64,000 nucleotides of DNA from Gymnogyps californianus (taxonomy: Eukaryota > Chordata > Aves > Accipitriformes > Cathartidae), in the NCBI RefSeq assembly GCF_018139145.2, contig NC_059477.1, positions 37,020,502-37,084,501 of the forward strand, given 5' to 3'. Both the position numbers and the translations under genes were made by a program. Numbering within the stretch: position 1 is the stretch's first letter; the number at the start of each line of letters is the position of its first letter. Below the pieces are notes generated by a model. The model worked only from the letters and a program-made list of their open reading frames with translations, was not told the DNA's origin and ran no database searches. Below, one piece after another: positions 49,793 to 62,720 of the stretch.

Positions 49793-52700
49793 GTAAATCT
49801 GTACTGCATGAAAACAGCAGCTGATCAAATCATCCATCTGTGAATTGCTTTAGGAGAAAACTAATCGTGGCAAGTTTAGTGAAAACAGCAAAGGGAAGTT
49901 GGTTTCATTACAATTCAGGAAGGTGTCAAAGGATGACCTTCTATGAAAATGCTTTATGATACCCCTTAGGTGTGTTTTGTCTGATCTTTACTGTATTGAG
50001 TAACACTTTGTAGAGGATACAGCTTTAAAAGTAGCTATCAAATGTGCATGCTTTCATGGTTTCTGTAATTGGAAGACTAAAATAAAATTCTATAAAGTAT
50101 TCAAAGATACAATATTCAACAGGGATAGAGCAGCCTATCCCTTGATATCTTTTGTGAAAATTTAGATCCAGATTAGGCTTAGGAGCAGAGCAGTAAGATT
50201 TGAGGATGAACATAAAGGCTGTGGCTTAACATAAATGAAGTGTGATTCTAACATGGTGTTCTTACAAGATTTTGGTCCTAAATATTACAAGTCTTGGGAG
50301 GCTAGGGGGTCTAGGAAAAGGACATACTTCTATTTATACTGGAAAATATCCTTTCCTATTTGGGATCCAACCTAGAACTTAAATCCTAGGAATGACTTTG
50401 GATGCAAAATCCTTTAACATTTGTTGTTAGGGTTTCCTAAGTGCCTGTATAGTTTATTAGTAGCCATTTAGATTATAACACCTCACACATTTTCCATGAT
50501 GTCTAAAAAGCTAAATTTCCCAATAGTTTAAATTATTTTCTGTCCCAAGCACAGGTAAAAGAATTTTTTCCTGTTGCCTCTCATTAGCTTCCACACATAG
50601 CTTTGTTAACTAGGAGTATGTAAGTAAAGTTTGCGGCTGGTACTTACATTGCAAGTTCTTTTGTGACTTGAAAGTGTTGTATGGAGTTTAAATATTAAGA
50701 CTTAGCCGTAAGATGTTCAGTAAACAAGATGAATTAAAAAAATTTTGGTATCAAAATAATTCAGTATCACCATCAGTATAGGGTGCTGATAAGATAAACA
50801 GCAATTTCCCGTGTTCATGACTATAGGGACTTGGCAAAGAGACTACACTTCTGATATTCTACAGGCCAACTCAAAAGCCAGATGGAAGGGCAGGGAGGAG
50901 GTCTGTAAACTCCTAGATGACAAAGCTGTCTTGTTACAGCCATCCTCACAATGTTTTCTAAAAATGAAAGACTGGACATGGCTAAATAGCATCAAAAGCT
51001 ATACAGTCTCAAGCTGGGATTGTCCTAAGTGCTCACTTGTAGCATTTCAGCCGCAATAGTTACTAGCTGCACCCACAGAAGTCAATACAATACTTGGAGC
51101 TGAACTCATGGACGGAAGGTCCACGTAGCATCTGAAAATGTTCACTCTAATCATAGAACCTGGCTGTAACACAAAATTGCATGATTAATCTTGGATAAAG
51201 GCATAGCTATATAAATTGCAGCACTAGCAGGTCTTTTTATTAACTGAACAAGGAAGAGGTTCCCTCTCACAGACTGCAGTGCAAGGATTTCTTCTAGTGA
51301 TCTGTTCCCTCTCTGATGGTGGTTTTGGCTAATGCTGATTGGTTTTGCCTATCCACTTTAAAGATTTTTTTCCAGTTCTCACAGGGATTATTCTATTTTC
51401 TGTAGAAGGGAACAGAGATTTACCAGATATTTGATTGCTGAGTTTAGATGGAAGATACAGACAGCTATAGCTTCAATGGGTGAAGGAGTCTTCCTGAGAA
51501 GCCTTTGAAAAGAACGTACTCTTGACAGAGAGTTCCTGTATGTACAAGATGGGAAAATGGCATACTTCTCTTAGTACCTCTGGCAAATACCAGTCTTTTC
51601 GCATGGAAAAAAGAAATTGTATAGGTTTTGATAAATTTGTTTTAGAACTTTGTGCAAGTGGGAGGAATATTCTGAAAAATGAGTTTTATGAGAAGTGAAC
51701 AAAGCATGCCCTGAGTAACACAGTACCTTGTCCACATGCTTTTGTAGGCATGTGACTGTTGAGTCCAAGGGCCCAGAAAGCTATCTCACCTCCTCAAGAA
51801 TAGCAAACCTTGCCTGTCACTTAGAGAATCTGTAAGTAGGTCACCTACTGCAACTCTGTTACACCTACTGTAAGTGCTTGGTAATGAGCAGTTACATTTT
51901 TGGGACGAGTTCACTGATGGTGGCAGGTTAGCAATGCCCTTCTCTGTATAGTCACCCTGGCTGACTGGTACTGCAAAGCTTGTGAGCTAATGGGATGTAG
52001 CACTCGCAGTGCTGCCCCTACATGACACTTTTCCCTCCCGTCTCTCATATTTCCATTTTGTTACTGTTGGTCTCTCCAGTAGGTCAAGGAAGCAAATATA
52101 CGGGTAATCCCCATCAGGCTCCCTCTTGGTGGGCTGGAGAGAATCAGGTTATGTACGTATGTTGGGATTTGGGAAGCTGGGGGGTATACACAAGCTATGT
52201 TCCTTCCCAGTCTCTACGGGTGAGTAGCTGGCATACGTCCTGAGGCAAGAGAATTTACAGCTGAAAGAATAAATGAAATGTGAAGATCTGCCATATAGTT
52301 GGCACTTGTGGGATTCTGGCTTCTTAGTGTCTCTCTGATTCTTTGGACCTGAATATTTCCTTTGTAGCCATAAAATAGGCTTGAGCTGGGATGAACAGAG
52401 AAATCACGCAGCCTCTGCTTTTGCTTGCATGTAGTGCTAGGGTTGGCATAGTACACTCATTTGCTTAGGAAGGGTCATAGACTTATTGCTAAGTTTAAAT
52501 TCAGAAAGCATACCCACTTGTGAATCCTTTTTCCTCTCAATGGAACTGAAAGAACAGTCAAGGACGAACTGAAGTAAAGTTTAATTTGACAAAAATAGGG
52601 AAAATATCTGTTATTTATTCATTAGCTTAAACAGTGAATAACAGCACAGCACTAAAAGTGTGAATGATGGAAATAACCCAGAGATTCCCATTTATAGCCA

Positions 52701-53049
52701 CAAAATCTTGATGTAGGAAGAAAGACTAGTTTGATGTGACACTGATGTAGACAGGTAATTCCAAACAGTTGGTGTGTATTATCTAAAATGCCATTAAAGT
52801 AATCAGTTTTGAAAGTACTACAGACTTAAATTTTCAAATATCACTGGATGACTTGAATATAATGCTATGGATCTGAAGTGAAATCTTCCTTTAATGGATT
52901 TAAATCCATTGCACAGTATTTGAAAACTTGAAAAAAATAATTTTCAGGATTTTGACAGACATAATGTGACTTCTTTTAGGCTTAGAGGTAAGTATTAATA
53001 ATACAGATGAATGAATGTCTTCCTTTTATTTTTCTATAATTTATATATA
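49793..53049. other. AT-rich noncoding stretch, no gene seen
   Basis: No frame above about 80 codons, no clear exon. It includes a perfect 18-base palindrome at 52893-52910. If a transcript starts in the CpG island and runs right, this would be intron. Confidence 0.6.
52893..52910. other. Perfect 18-bp palindrome
   Basis: AATGGATTTAAATCCATT reads the same on both strands. The two halves each present a GGATTT/AAATCC word, like a paired site for a K50-type homeodomain factor. It could also be chance in AT-rich DNA. Confidence 0.6.
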
Positions 53050-53643
53050 TGTCATGGTTTAACCCTGGCCGGCAACTAAGCACTACACAACCGCTTGCTC
53101 ACTCCCCCCCGGTGGGATGGGGGAGAGAATCGGAAGAGTAAAAGTGAGAAAACTTGTGGGTTGAGATAAAAACAGTTTGATAGGTAAAGCAAAAGCCATG
53201 CGTGCAAGCAAAGCAAAACAAGGAATTCATTCACTACTTCCCATGGCAGGCAGGTGTTCAGCCATCTCCAGGAAAGCAGGGCTCCATGACGCGTAACCGT
53301 TGCTTGGGAAGACAAACGCCATCACTCCGAATGTCCCCCGCCTCCCTCTTCTTCCCCCAGCTTTACATGCTGAGCATGATGTCCTATGGTCTGGAATATC
53401 CCTTTGGTCAGTTGGGGTCAGCTGTCCCAGCTGTGTCCCCTCCCAACTTCTTGTGCACCCCCAGCCTCCTCACTGGTGGGGTGGGGTGAGAAGCAGAAGA
53501 GGCCTTGACGCTGTGTAAGCACTGCTCAGCAGTAACGAAAACATCCCTGTATTATCAGCGCTGTTTCCAGCACAAATCCAAAACACAGCCCCATACGAGC
53601 TGCTATGAAGAAAATTAACTCTATCCCAGCTAAAACCAGCACA
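53050..53643 (-). mobile_element. Solo LTR of a bird endogenous retrovirus, reverse orientation
   Basis: On the minus strand the block starts TGTGCTGGTTTTAGCTGG and ends GGGTTAAACCATGACA, giving TG...CA ends over 594 bp. From memory it is one of the commonest LTRs of neoavian genomes, with the usual phrases on GATAGAGTTAATTTTC and CCCCAACTGACC. In that orientation a decayed TATA-type word (CATGTAAAG, 53361-53369) and a decayed polyadenylation region (TATCAAAC near 53178) fall in the expected places. Flanking bases ATATA and ATAGA do not make a clean target-site duplication, so a few edge mutations are likely. No internal retroviral sequence adjoins it. Frames of 70-95 codons inside are not genes. 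Confidence 0.88.
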
Positions 53644-55551
53644 ATAGAAAAGAGAAATTTTGCAATCATTTTGTGTCTTCAGCCTGTATCTTTGATTTCC
53701 TAAATAAGAAACATAAGCATAATTCCGAAGACCTTTTCTGTTTCTTTTAAGATGTTTTATATGTAATTAATTGACTGTAAATACGGGATCTTAATGTCTA
53801 AAGAGGGAACCTAAAGATAGAGGTTAACTGAAAAAAATTCCTTTTTAAAAAATCTGAGTTATTTTAGAATGTGAGTTGTTTCAAATGTGAGTATCTGATT
53901 TGAATCTGAGTATTGAATCAGTAGAACTGATTCAATAATGGAGTGATTTTGGATATCTTGGGTTTGCACAGTATTATAATATACATCATTCTCCTCATGC
54001 TTTGTTATGCACTGCAGACTCAGTGAGACATATCCTTACTGTAAGTCCTCTATATAGATTCATTTTTAGACCTGCATCTAAGCTCTGTCATTAAAAATAT
54101 TGTTTTCAATATTAAAACAGTGCTCTTTTCTTGATCCGCACAGCCCTAAGCAGACAAGCCTTCATTGACAAATTTTATTAAATCCAGACTTTTCCTATTT
54201 TTTAGAACTGTACAATTGAAGAGATATGTTCTTGTGTGCATTATTTTGAGATTCACTAATTCCTTCAATAAGTTGGAAAACAAGGGCTGGAAATACTGGT
54301 AATAATATATGGCAAACATCCATGCATATTGCACAATGATTTTATAATGGAGGGAGACACACAAATGAAGTAGAAAACAAACACACTAAGAATTACCTCC
54401 TGGGATTTCTTGAAAGAAAAGGCAATGATAGCCAACAGAGGGTGTTTCAGCCTGTTAATGAGCAGATGTAGCTGGCAATCTTCCATAACTTTCTCTTAAA
54501 TTAAATCATTATATAAGTAAAGCTTAATTTCTGATCTGCCTTTGGTGAGTTGGTAGTGAAATATGCACAAAAGAAAGCAGTCCATGCTGCACCATTTATT
54601 AAGCTTCTTTAATGGTTATTTATGTGTATGTCAGAAATGTGTGGTGCTGGTGAAAAGAGAATACAGAAACAGATGTAAAGGCAAAGCAGTATTTTAGAAG
54701 TTGTGTTATTTGTTCCTGCTCATTACCTTTAGGCATATGTATTGTTTGGATGCCCATTCTTGAGGACTTGATATAAGAAATTGCAAGTGACATTTTTTGG
54801 CAATGCCTTGATATTATTTTCTTCATATGAATTTAAAAAAGGTTGTTGATTTTGTCACATGTGCTTGCCAGAAGTATCGGTGTTTCCTCACAATATAAGT
54901 CAAAGATCTGATTTAATTATTTAAGTTCAAATTGTGCTGTATTTTGTTTAATTTCTTTTTGTATCTGGGGAGCTCAGGAGATCCAGGTATTGTGAAAACA
55001 TTTGTCTAAGTCTTAATCTTTTTACTTGATCCAAAATGCTTCATATGAAAGGAGCCCAAGAGCTTTTGATAAGAACAAAAAACCACAATGGGCCATTTCA
55101 ACAGTCAAGTTAAACAAGATCTGATTTTGATGTTGTGATTCTTTGCAAATCAAAATACCTAGATGTAGGAATTTACTATTTTAGATTCCTCTCTAATCAG
55201 CCAGCCATATTGATACAGTTTTAAAAATATTACATATTTGAGGATGTACTTCCTCTGATTTGGTTTCCTACTTTACTTTTACATTTTACAAGGACTACTG
55301 TTTGCTTTCTCATCCAGAAAAGAGTTTGATAGCACAAGCTGTGTGAGAAGAGATTATTTGCTCTCGTTTAAATGTATACTTCCTGGATGTAGGTTCTCTG
55401 AAGTAAGGAAGGTAATGACTTTACTCAGAGACGACTCCTCAGAATGCCTGCAGTAATGTGAAGCAGTCCCAGGAGATGCAGACCATATCTAAGTGAAACT
55501 GTCCTAGGCTTTATCTGCAGCTGGCTCCTGAATAATATTGTTACATTGGTT

Positions 55552-55571
55552 CCCCCCCCCCCCCCCCCCCC
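55552..55571. repeat. 20-base poly-C run
   Basis: Twenty consecutive C on the + strand, G on the minus strand. Such a run can form an i-motif or G-quadruplex and is a common site of sequencing length errors, so the exact count is uncertain. Confidence 0.9.
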
Positions 55572-55939
55572 GTGATTTATTAACTTATCTTTTATCATAT
55601 AGTAGAAGGAATAATTTTCCCAGGGTTGGAATAATATTTTCCCTTTATAGAGAAAGCTCCACCCAAAGACCTTTGTGCTTCACCATCATTAAATACTGAC
55701 TCCTCAACTCACCACTTGGAGAAAGATGTAAGGCATGTGATGCAAAAGATGATGCAGAAAGATTTTCAGAGATTTCACTAGTGAAGCAGCTGACCTGAGA
55801 TGCACTGTAGCAGCCTGGAGCTCTTATGGGAGCTTAGCAGGAATACCAGTTCATCAGTAATGTGAAAAACAGATACAGGATGTTTCAAGTTAAATGTAAA
55901 ATTTAAAAAAAAGTGGATATTTACTCAATTGGCTGAAAA

Positions 55940-56012
55940 TGCGGTTGTATGTAGATTGCCCAAAGTCACATAAGGATGCTACTATGCAGCTAGGAACAGA
56001 AGCCTGCTTGGC
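55940..56012 (-). mobile_element. MIR-like SINE fragment
   Basis: GATTGCCCAAAGTCACATAA, then GCAGCTAGGAACAGAAGCCTG, matches the reverse complement of the MIR core (cttgcccaaggtcacacagctagtaagtggcagagctggga). The match is moderate and boundaries are approximate. Confidence 0.5.
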
Positions 56013-58278
56013 GTTTTTTGCAGTCATGAAGCTTACTTACAAAGCCAAGCCCAGCCTTTTAGAATAGGATCTTGATGGGGACCCATGGTTCTTCAAGCAC
56101 TTACTCAAGGAATTATGTGCAAAAATGCTTTAGTGTCAGTGTGTTTCTCAACTATCCAGGTGGCTGGTGACAGACATATTTAACAAAGTTCTCAATGACT
56201 TTTAGTATATGAAACTGTTGTAGAAGGGTGTAAAGATTTTCCTGTTGTGATTTTTTTTTCCTGAAGAAAGGCTGTTTGTAAAATTGCATTGCAGAGGGCT
56301 ATCAGTATCAATTTACAATAGCTTTAATGCATTTGTGACCAAAACAAATTAAAAAATGTGGGATATGTGGATGGTCATTAGAAAAAATACTCTGTGACAC
56401 CAAAAAGGAAGTAGTGAGATGAATTGCCTAATGCTCATACATGTGCAAGATGGAAGACAGTTTTAGAGAAATTGAGAAGGTCTCAGGAGGTACTAATCAG
56501 AATAATATCAATAATGCTTAAGAAACATCAGAAGAAACAGCACGTTCTCAAGAAGACGCTATGTTTTACACATACTAGCAATACTTTTATGATTGTATTC
56601 CTAAATTCCAGTCAGGCTGGGCTTCAAAAAATGGGATAGGTCAAAAACATTAAATACTCTGAAAACAAATATAGCATCTTACTAGTTTTGGCTTCTGATT
56701 CCTAAAGGGTGCATGGAAGAAAACCCAGAGATCTGTGGCTTAGAAAAGCTGTTTTCAAAAGCACCTTAAACTTTTAACAGGTAAGAAGAGACACTCACAT
56801 ACTGAGACACCCAGCCTTGGCAGTCAGCAGAGCCCTCATACAAGTCAACACATTAAATGTGCCATGTGCATTAAATGTACTTAGCACCATCAATAAACAA
56901 TCTTTTGGTTATCTGCACATGGTCAGGAGAGAGAAGAAGGACAAAATGGTGAAGCTCGTATTTCATATCCTCTATAGGTGACTATGATAAAGTAAACACA
57001 TGGTTGTAGTTTCAAGCAAGGGGGACAGGATTTCGATAATTGTGAATCATAGATGATTCAGAGTTTTGGACTTGTATTTATACATAGTGTTAAGGTCTAA
57101 AATTCATGTGGTTTTGTACTGATTAAAGGTGTGTGCCACTTACATACAAGCACACAAGCTTATATAGGTAAATTACTGCACTCCACCACTGCAGTTGCAA
57201 TTACAGGATCTTACACCTACATATTGCTTTCCAGCAGTGGAGAAATGTCCAAATATGAATAAAACTGCTTCTATGCAAGGGCATTACTCACTGTGTTCAT
57301 TTCTAAACTGATATAGATGGGTATATGAAATACACAGGCATGTTCAGTGATAGAGAGTAAGAGAAAATTTCCCAGTATTTTTGCATCTAAAATGGATGAA
57401 TTCTCTGTCGCTCTGTTTTTCTACACAAAATATTCTGACATAAAGGCTAGATGGTTTGTGCATAGTAGCACAAATGCCATTATCATGTTGATTGAGGTAG
57501 AGGGCAGAAGTTTTGGTCGTAGGGATGCAGAAGAGAAAAAGAATCTCTTACTGCAAAACTAAAGCTTAAATCAATTTAAATGAAAGAACCTTGTACTGTC
57601 CAGGGAGGGAGGGACTCTCACAAAATCTGAGAAGGAACATTGAACTTGATACTAAACAGCAGCATAGGGGAAAAAACGTGGTGGGAGAGAGAATAAATCA
57701 GCACAAAAGAAAACTGCCCTGGAGAAAAACCTAAGTAGAGCAGAAGAGAAACATGAAAAGCAAATCGACTCCTTTGTTTCACACTTAGCAAAGCTTCAGT
57801 GTGGATTGCAGCATCAGTGTCAGCTTGAAGTTAAAAAAACCCCAACCTTGAGTCACACAGGTCAGAAACCACATGAGCACAACTTCAACCCTCTTTTGCC
57901 AACACTTTTCATTGGTTTTATCTGGACTGCTACTGCCTCTTCTTTTCTGGCCTTTCAGGACCCTTTATGGTCCATACCAAAGAGCTCCTTTTAAAGTTTT
58001 TCTTTCTCACACCCCTCTTGCCACCCCTTTTCACTGGCTCTGATAATTCCTTTTGCATCTACTCATATCTGCTGCACTGCTCCTGATCTCCCTGTTAAGC
58101 TTCTACTTACGTATGATCCTTGTCTCTATGTTTACCTTTCTCTTTCCTTTGCTCTTTCAGGGTTTTGTGTTCCTTTAGCACCTTTTTTCCACAAACTGCA
58201 TTTGTAGTGTTCTGTCCTCCTCTTCATACTGTCCGGGTGCCAGACTTACTGCACCTTTCCTTCAGTCCATTGGTTTTT

Positions 58279-58420
58279 GAGTGACTTGACAAAGCACTTT
58301 ACCTCCCTTTACTTCAAATTTCACAACTGTAAAATGGTGATAATATCATTGACTTCCTTTGTAAAATGTTTTGAAATCTCCTGGTGAAAGCTCTGCATAA
58401 AAGGTGAATATTATTGCTAT
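58279..58420 (+). mobile_element. Amniote MIR-like SINE with old LINE-type tail
   Basis: The order of phrases is diagnostic: GACTTGACAAAGCACTTTACC (as gaccttgggcaagtcacttaacc), CAACTGTAAAATGGTGATAA (as catctgtaaaatggggataa), then TGTAAAATGTTTTGAAATCTCC and GGTGAAAGCTCTGCATAAAAGGTGAATATTATTG in pieces (as aagcgctttgagatcc and ggtgaaaggcgctatataaa...tattatt). This is the MIR core plus the tail used by L2/CR1-type machinery, found across amniotes including birds. It is the best preserved SINE in the window. Confidence 0.65.
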
Positions 58421-61400
58421 TTAAATCAATAAGTACTAGGAATAAGGTGGGCTATGGATGTCTCTTTCAGAGCTTTAATGTGAGATCCTGTTTGATCTTC
58501 CTCTGTCCAGCTGAGACAAAGTATGTGCAGGCTGTGTATCAAGCGCAGACTGCAGCCTAAGCTCTAGCTCAGATTTATTGATAATACACAGTGTGTGCAT
58601 AATTTCAAGGTTATATCATTGGCTTGAAAATCTAGTATCATGTCTTGAGGACAAACTGCATTTGTGGCTCCCTTCCTGCCTTGGGCATAGGTATAGATGA
58701 GAGAGGAAGGGCTGCTGCATGAACTTCGATCACTGGTCTGATGAATGCATAGAAGTACATTGTTAAGTGCCTGATACACTTTCTGCACTTGCTAACTAAA
58801 ACATATGGTCATGGCTTTTCTTGAAATTTTCCCTCAAGAATCATTTATCTCTATGTTGAGAATAAGCATGAGCAATTTGCCCCAGAAGGTGAAGTTCAAA
58901 GCTGCTATTTCTGAAAACAGAGGCTTAGAAAGAAAATGCCACATCAGTTTTGACTCTGGCATCTCATCAGCATTTCCAGATCTCTTTAACTTACCCTTTT
59001 GTGAAACAAACAATACATGTAAGAACAGAGCTGGCATGCACTTATCCTTCATTTAAAATGAAGATTGTATTGAAATTATTTGAGAGAGCTTTTTGGTTTT
59101 ACATGAATTATGAGTTGTAAGCTTTACTTAGTGGAGACTTCATAAACATTTACCTTGTTAAGCTGTTATTGCCAATTTCCCAGTAGCTTTATGTGTAGGA
59201 GAATAATATGATGTTTCATCAGATATTGAAGTACAAGATATTCTGAAAAGTATATGAAATACTTGTGTGAAAACCTGTGTTTTCATAAACAATGACTAAG
59301 TTTTTCTGAACCTGTTAATGCTAAGTGTTACACGTTGGTATTGTATGGGAATAGGTGTGGCTGGACAATCTCTCAAGGTCGTTTCCAGATCCAGATTCTA
59401 GTGTTTATGGTATGATCATAAACAATCTGTCAGTCAGTCATATGTCAATTGATATAATGATGTATATTTTTATCTTTGTTTTTTGCTTGTTTGGGTTAAT
59501 TTTCTTAGATTCATTTAACACTGACATTCTTACAAGAAACCATTGTGTTCAGAACTTTTAGGGATCTTTGGTAGAACTGACCACCTGCAGTCCTGATGTC
59601 TCCCTTTATTTCAACCTGCTTATTCCCACATTTTGTAACAAGCCTGTTGGTAAGAGTGGTCTAGAGCTTAAGATTACGCTGAATGTTGTGCTTACTGGAA
59701 CCTCTCACTATCCTGAGATGGTCTTGTTTCATTAGACGTTATTTCATTTCTTCTTCAGTGCTATTTTTTTTTTCTTCCACAATAGCCTGATGTATAAAAC
59801 TTAAAAGGTCTGCAGACACTGAGAGATGAAAAGTAGAGTGATTCATCTTGGCACTGATCCAGTCTGTGGACTGAACAATAGATTTCGTAACTGTCACTGC
59901 TGAGCGGAGTTCCTTGTCTGCTCCTGACATGATAACAGTCAACTGCACTACAAGCCTCCAGTCCCCTATGAGGGAAGCTGACTGCTAGCTCTGACTGTGG
60001 ATATTTTGTTCATAGCACCATAGAATAGCATCTAAAACTATGTCTACGCTAGAAAGCAAAGAATTTGAAACTATTTGAGTTTTATGACTCATATTTGCTG
60101 TTTCTATTTCCAGTGTAGCCTTTATACAGAGATAAGAATATTTCCAGACATTCTTAATTAATCCAGGGAGTGTTTAAGAAGAGGAAAGCTTGGATAGCTG
60201 CTAGCTTGGTCTGCAAAGTGCTTAGCCCTTTCCAGGCCTCATCTACGTGGCTCACACAAGCGTGAACTCAGACGTCTTGTTAAGGCAGAGAGGATGTTTA
60301 GGCTGCTTTCTGCTGAAGTGTTCCTGAGTTTGACAGTGAAGTAAGCAACAGGCTATGTCGATGATGGGCAAATGTGATTTGGTAAGAGGGCTCAGATCTG
60401 CACTTACACGACAAGGCAGATACTGGCAAAATGACTGTACTTTCTTATGATAGTTACCAGGTTGTTGAATCCTATATCTAATCTACCATTCTCTGAGGTA
60501 GCCTCTATCTACCATTTCTCTTGAGGAAGAAACATACAGTTTTCACTCTTTCTCTTCTGGAGTGTAGACAGGTAATCTGTCTTAATCTCAGACCTTGCAG
60601 TTCTGCTTTCTCTGAGAATGATGACTGTACAGTTTCTTTAAAGCATAGTGTTCACTTAAATGAAAGCATCTTTACAACAAGTGATGACGTGTAGCTTGCT
60701 TTAGGCTTTTCGTTTAGTCATACCATTCCCTGAACCTGAGGAAGATATAGCTTCTTTGGAAACTCTCCTGGAATCTCTCCTCTGTCAACAAGCTGACCTC
60801 CATCCTCCCTTCCTATGAGACGTCCCTCTTAATTTGCTGGTCTTTGACTTCATACTCCTGCTTTTGACAAATCAAGTTGTGGAAGTGGAAATGGGATCCT
60901 TGATTGTGACTCATTTGCCTGTCATCTTCCAAGTATGCCCTGGACATCTGCTCTCTTGCATTCTTCTTTACTCTTCCTACTGCTACAACATAGTCACATA
61001 GGGGATTGTAATAATCTACCATAGCTGGTTATTTGCCACTAAATAGTAATTTTGTGAATTGTCCTAGTTGTTTGTCATGTGCAACAGAGTAGTCTGAGGT
61101 AGCTTTGTGCCCAGGTGCAATCCCTATGAGTGTTTAGTGTCAATGTGTTTGCTAATGTGTGTAAATAGCATTTTATTCAGTAAAAATATTTAAAGCATCA
61201 TTTACTTCTGCAAACAAGCAGTTCACTTTATTGACAGTAGAGAGGCATGTACCAAGATGATGGAATTTTCTAACTTTTTGTACTGAATTACTTCTTGGGA
61301 AAAGGAGAAAACTTACTCCAAAGTGGAGATAAGAAAAATCATTGTCTGAATTGATACCATCTTAAGTCTAAGAATGGTAGCTGCATAGGCAGAGGTCTCC

Positions 61401-62339
61401 AGATTCATTTCTTGTATATCCAGTAGAGTTAATCTAAGAATGGCATTCTTCTGGATCAGCGTGGTGTTGATGTTAGAAAATCACTGGGAAAGAAAAGCAT
61501 TATTTTTATTAGTAGCAGGACTGAGCAGAGAAGTACCTGAGCTGAAGAGATAGAAATGTCTGTTTGCACTTGATAAGCAGTAAATCACTTTATTTGAAAC
61601 ATTTTCCATGCAATAAGTCACTATTGTCTTTTTAAGGTACTTCTTGTATGTGTGGGCTCCAGTCCTACTGTGCTATACACTGTCCAAATATAAAAAAGAG
61701 TAGAAGCCATCCTCAAATAGTTGAAAATCTAAGTGAAAGGCAAACATAAAGATAAAGCAAATAGATAAAGGGAAGAGGGGAAAATGTAGAGAGTACAAAT
61801 GGTTTGAGTGAGTGAATCTCAGCCTTGTGACTAGTACCTTCAAGAAATGTAGAGATCATGCTGGTATGGAGTTTTATGAAACATTTTGATAAAACTGTTA
61901 TCAAGGAATGATTCAAAATAGTTCCTGTTAAGGAAAACATTATCTTTGCAGCCTATTAGAATTCTTTCATTACTTGAAGAGAGGAAATCTTGTAGCTACA
62001 ATAGTAAATACAGTTTATGTGGATAAAGCCACTCTAAAAAAAAATGATCTCAGCATAAGAAGAAAGTTGTCTTGTGGATTAGGGAGCTCTAAGAAGGTAA
62101 GAAATAAGGACTTGGGAAAAAGATTAATAGTTGAGTAATGTAAGGACCCATACTGGAACTTGTGAAAATTATCTGGAAAGGGAATAAATAGGACTTTTTT
62201 TGTTGTTGGCAAGGTGAAATTACATGGGGCTTGTTAGCTATGAGGAGATACAAAGAATGCAGAAAGATCAAATGGTGATCGAGCATTCAGTAATAAATGA
62301 CAGGTCAGCTTCAGGGTAGACAGCTGATGGTAACTGATT

Positions 62340-62720
62340 CTGAAGGGACAATTGGAACTAATCATACTACCTGATAGATTCTAAATTAGCTGTAACAACT
62401 CTGAGAAAAATACTTGGTCATTGCAGGGAACAGCATAGAGAAGGCTGCAGTTCAGTGCAGTCTAGAAAGAAATTGAGATGTTAGATTGTATTAAGACAAA
62501 ACGAGTACCATTACAGGAATTTATGGTACGCCTTTGCCTGTATTAAAGTGTTCAATGTCAGTCATTCCATCTGAAAAGGCATACGAAATAATAGAAAAGG
62601 TCCTAAAGAGAGCAACTAAGGTGATGAAGAAATACAAAAACCATTCCTGGAGAAGTAAACATGAGTATATTTAAGACAGTGCTAAGGAGAAATTAATGTG
62701 GGACAACATAATAGATGAAT
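62340..62720 (+). mobile_element. CR1 LINE remnant, end of reverse transcriptase ORF
   Basis: The 36 bases from 62591 translate as IEKVLKRATKVM, very close to the conserved IEKVQRRATKMI phrase near the end of CR1 ORF2. Just upstream, around 62525-62580, another frame reads VRLCLY then a stop and SVQ, then HLKR, corresponding to the VRPHLEYCVQ...HLKK phrase that precedes it. The ATTCTAAATTAGCTGTAACA words at about 62378 fit further upstream CR1 sequence. Stops and frame changes show an old dead copy. Ends are estimated; the left end may extend to about 62200. Confidence 0.75.

Larger units (their letters stand above)
53644..62339. other. AT-rich noncoding stretch, no gene seen
   Basis: No supported exon. 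It contains a 20-base C run (55552-55571), a MIR-like fragment (55940-56012, minus) and a MIR-like SINE with tail (58279-58420), listed separately. A pyrimidine-rich zone at 57880-58280 has no clear repeat assignment. Confidence 0.65.

Noticed and set aside
49526..49837. 103-codon minus frame overlapping the candidate exon
   Set aside because: The splice signals here are on the + strand; the minus frame is most simply its shadow.
53076..53518. Frames of 72-95 codons on both strands
   Set aside because: All are inside the reverse-oriented solo LTR.
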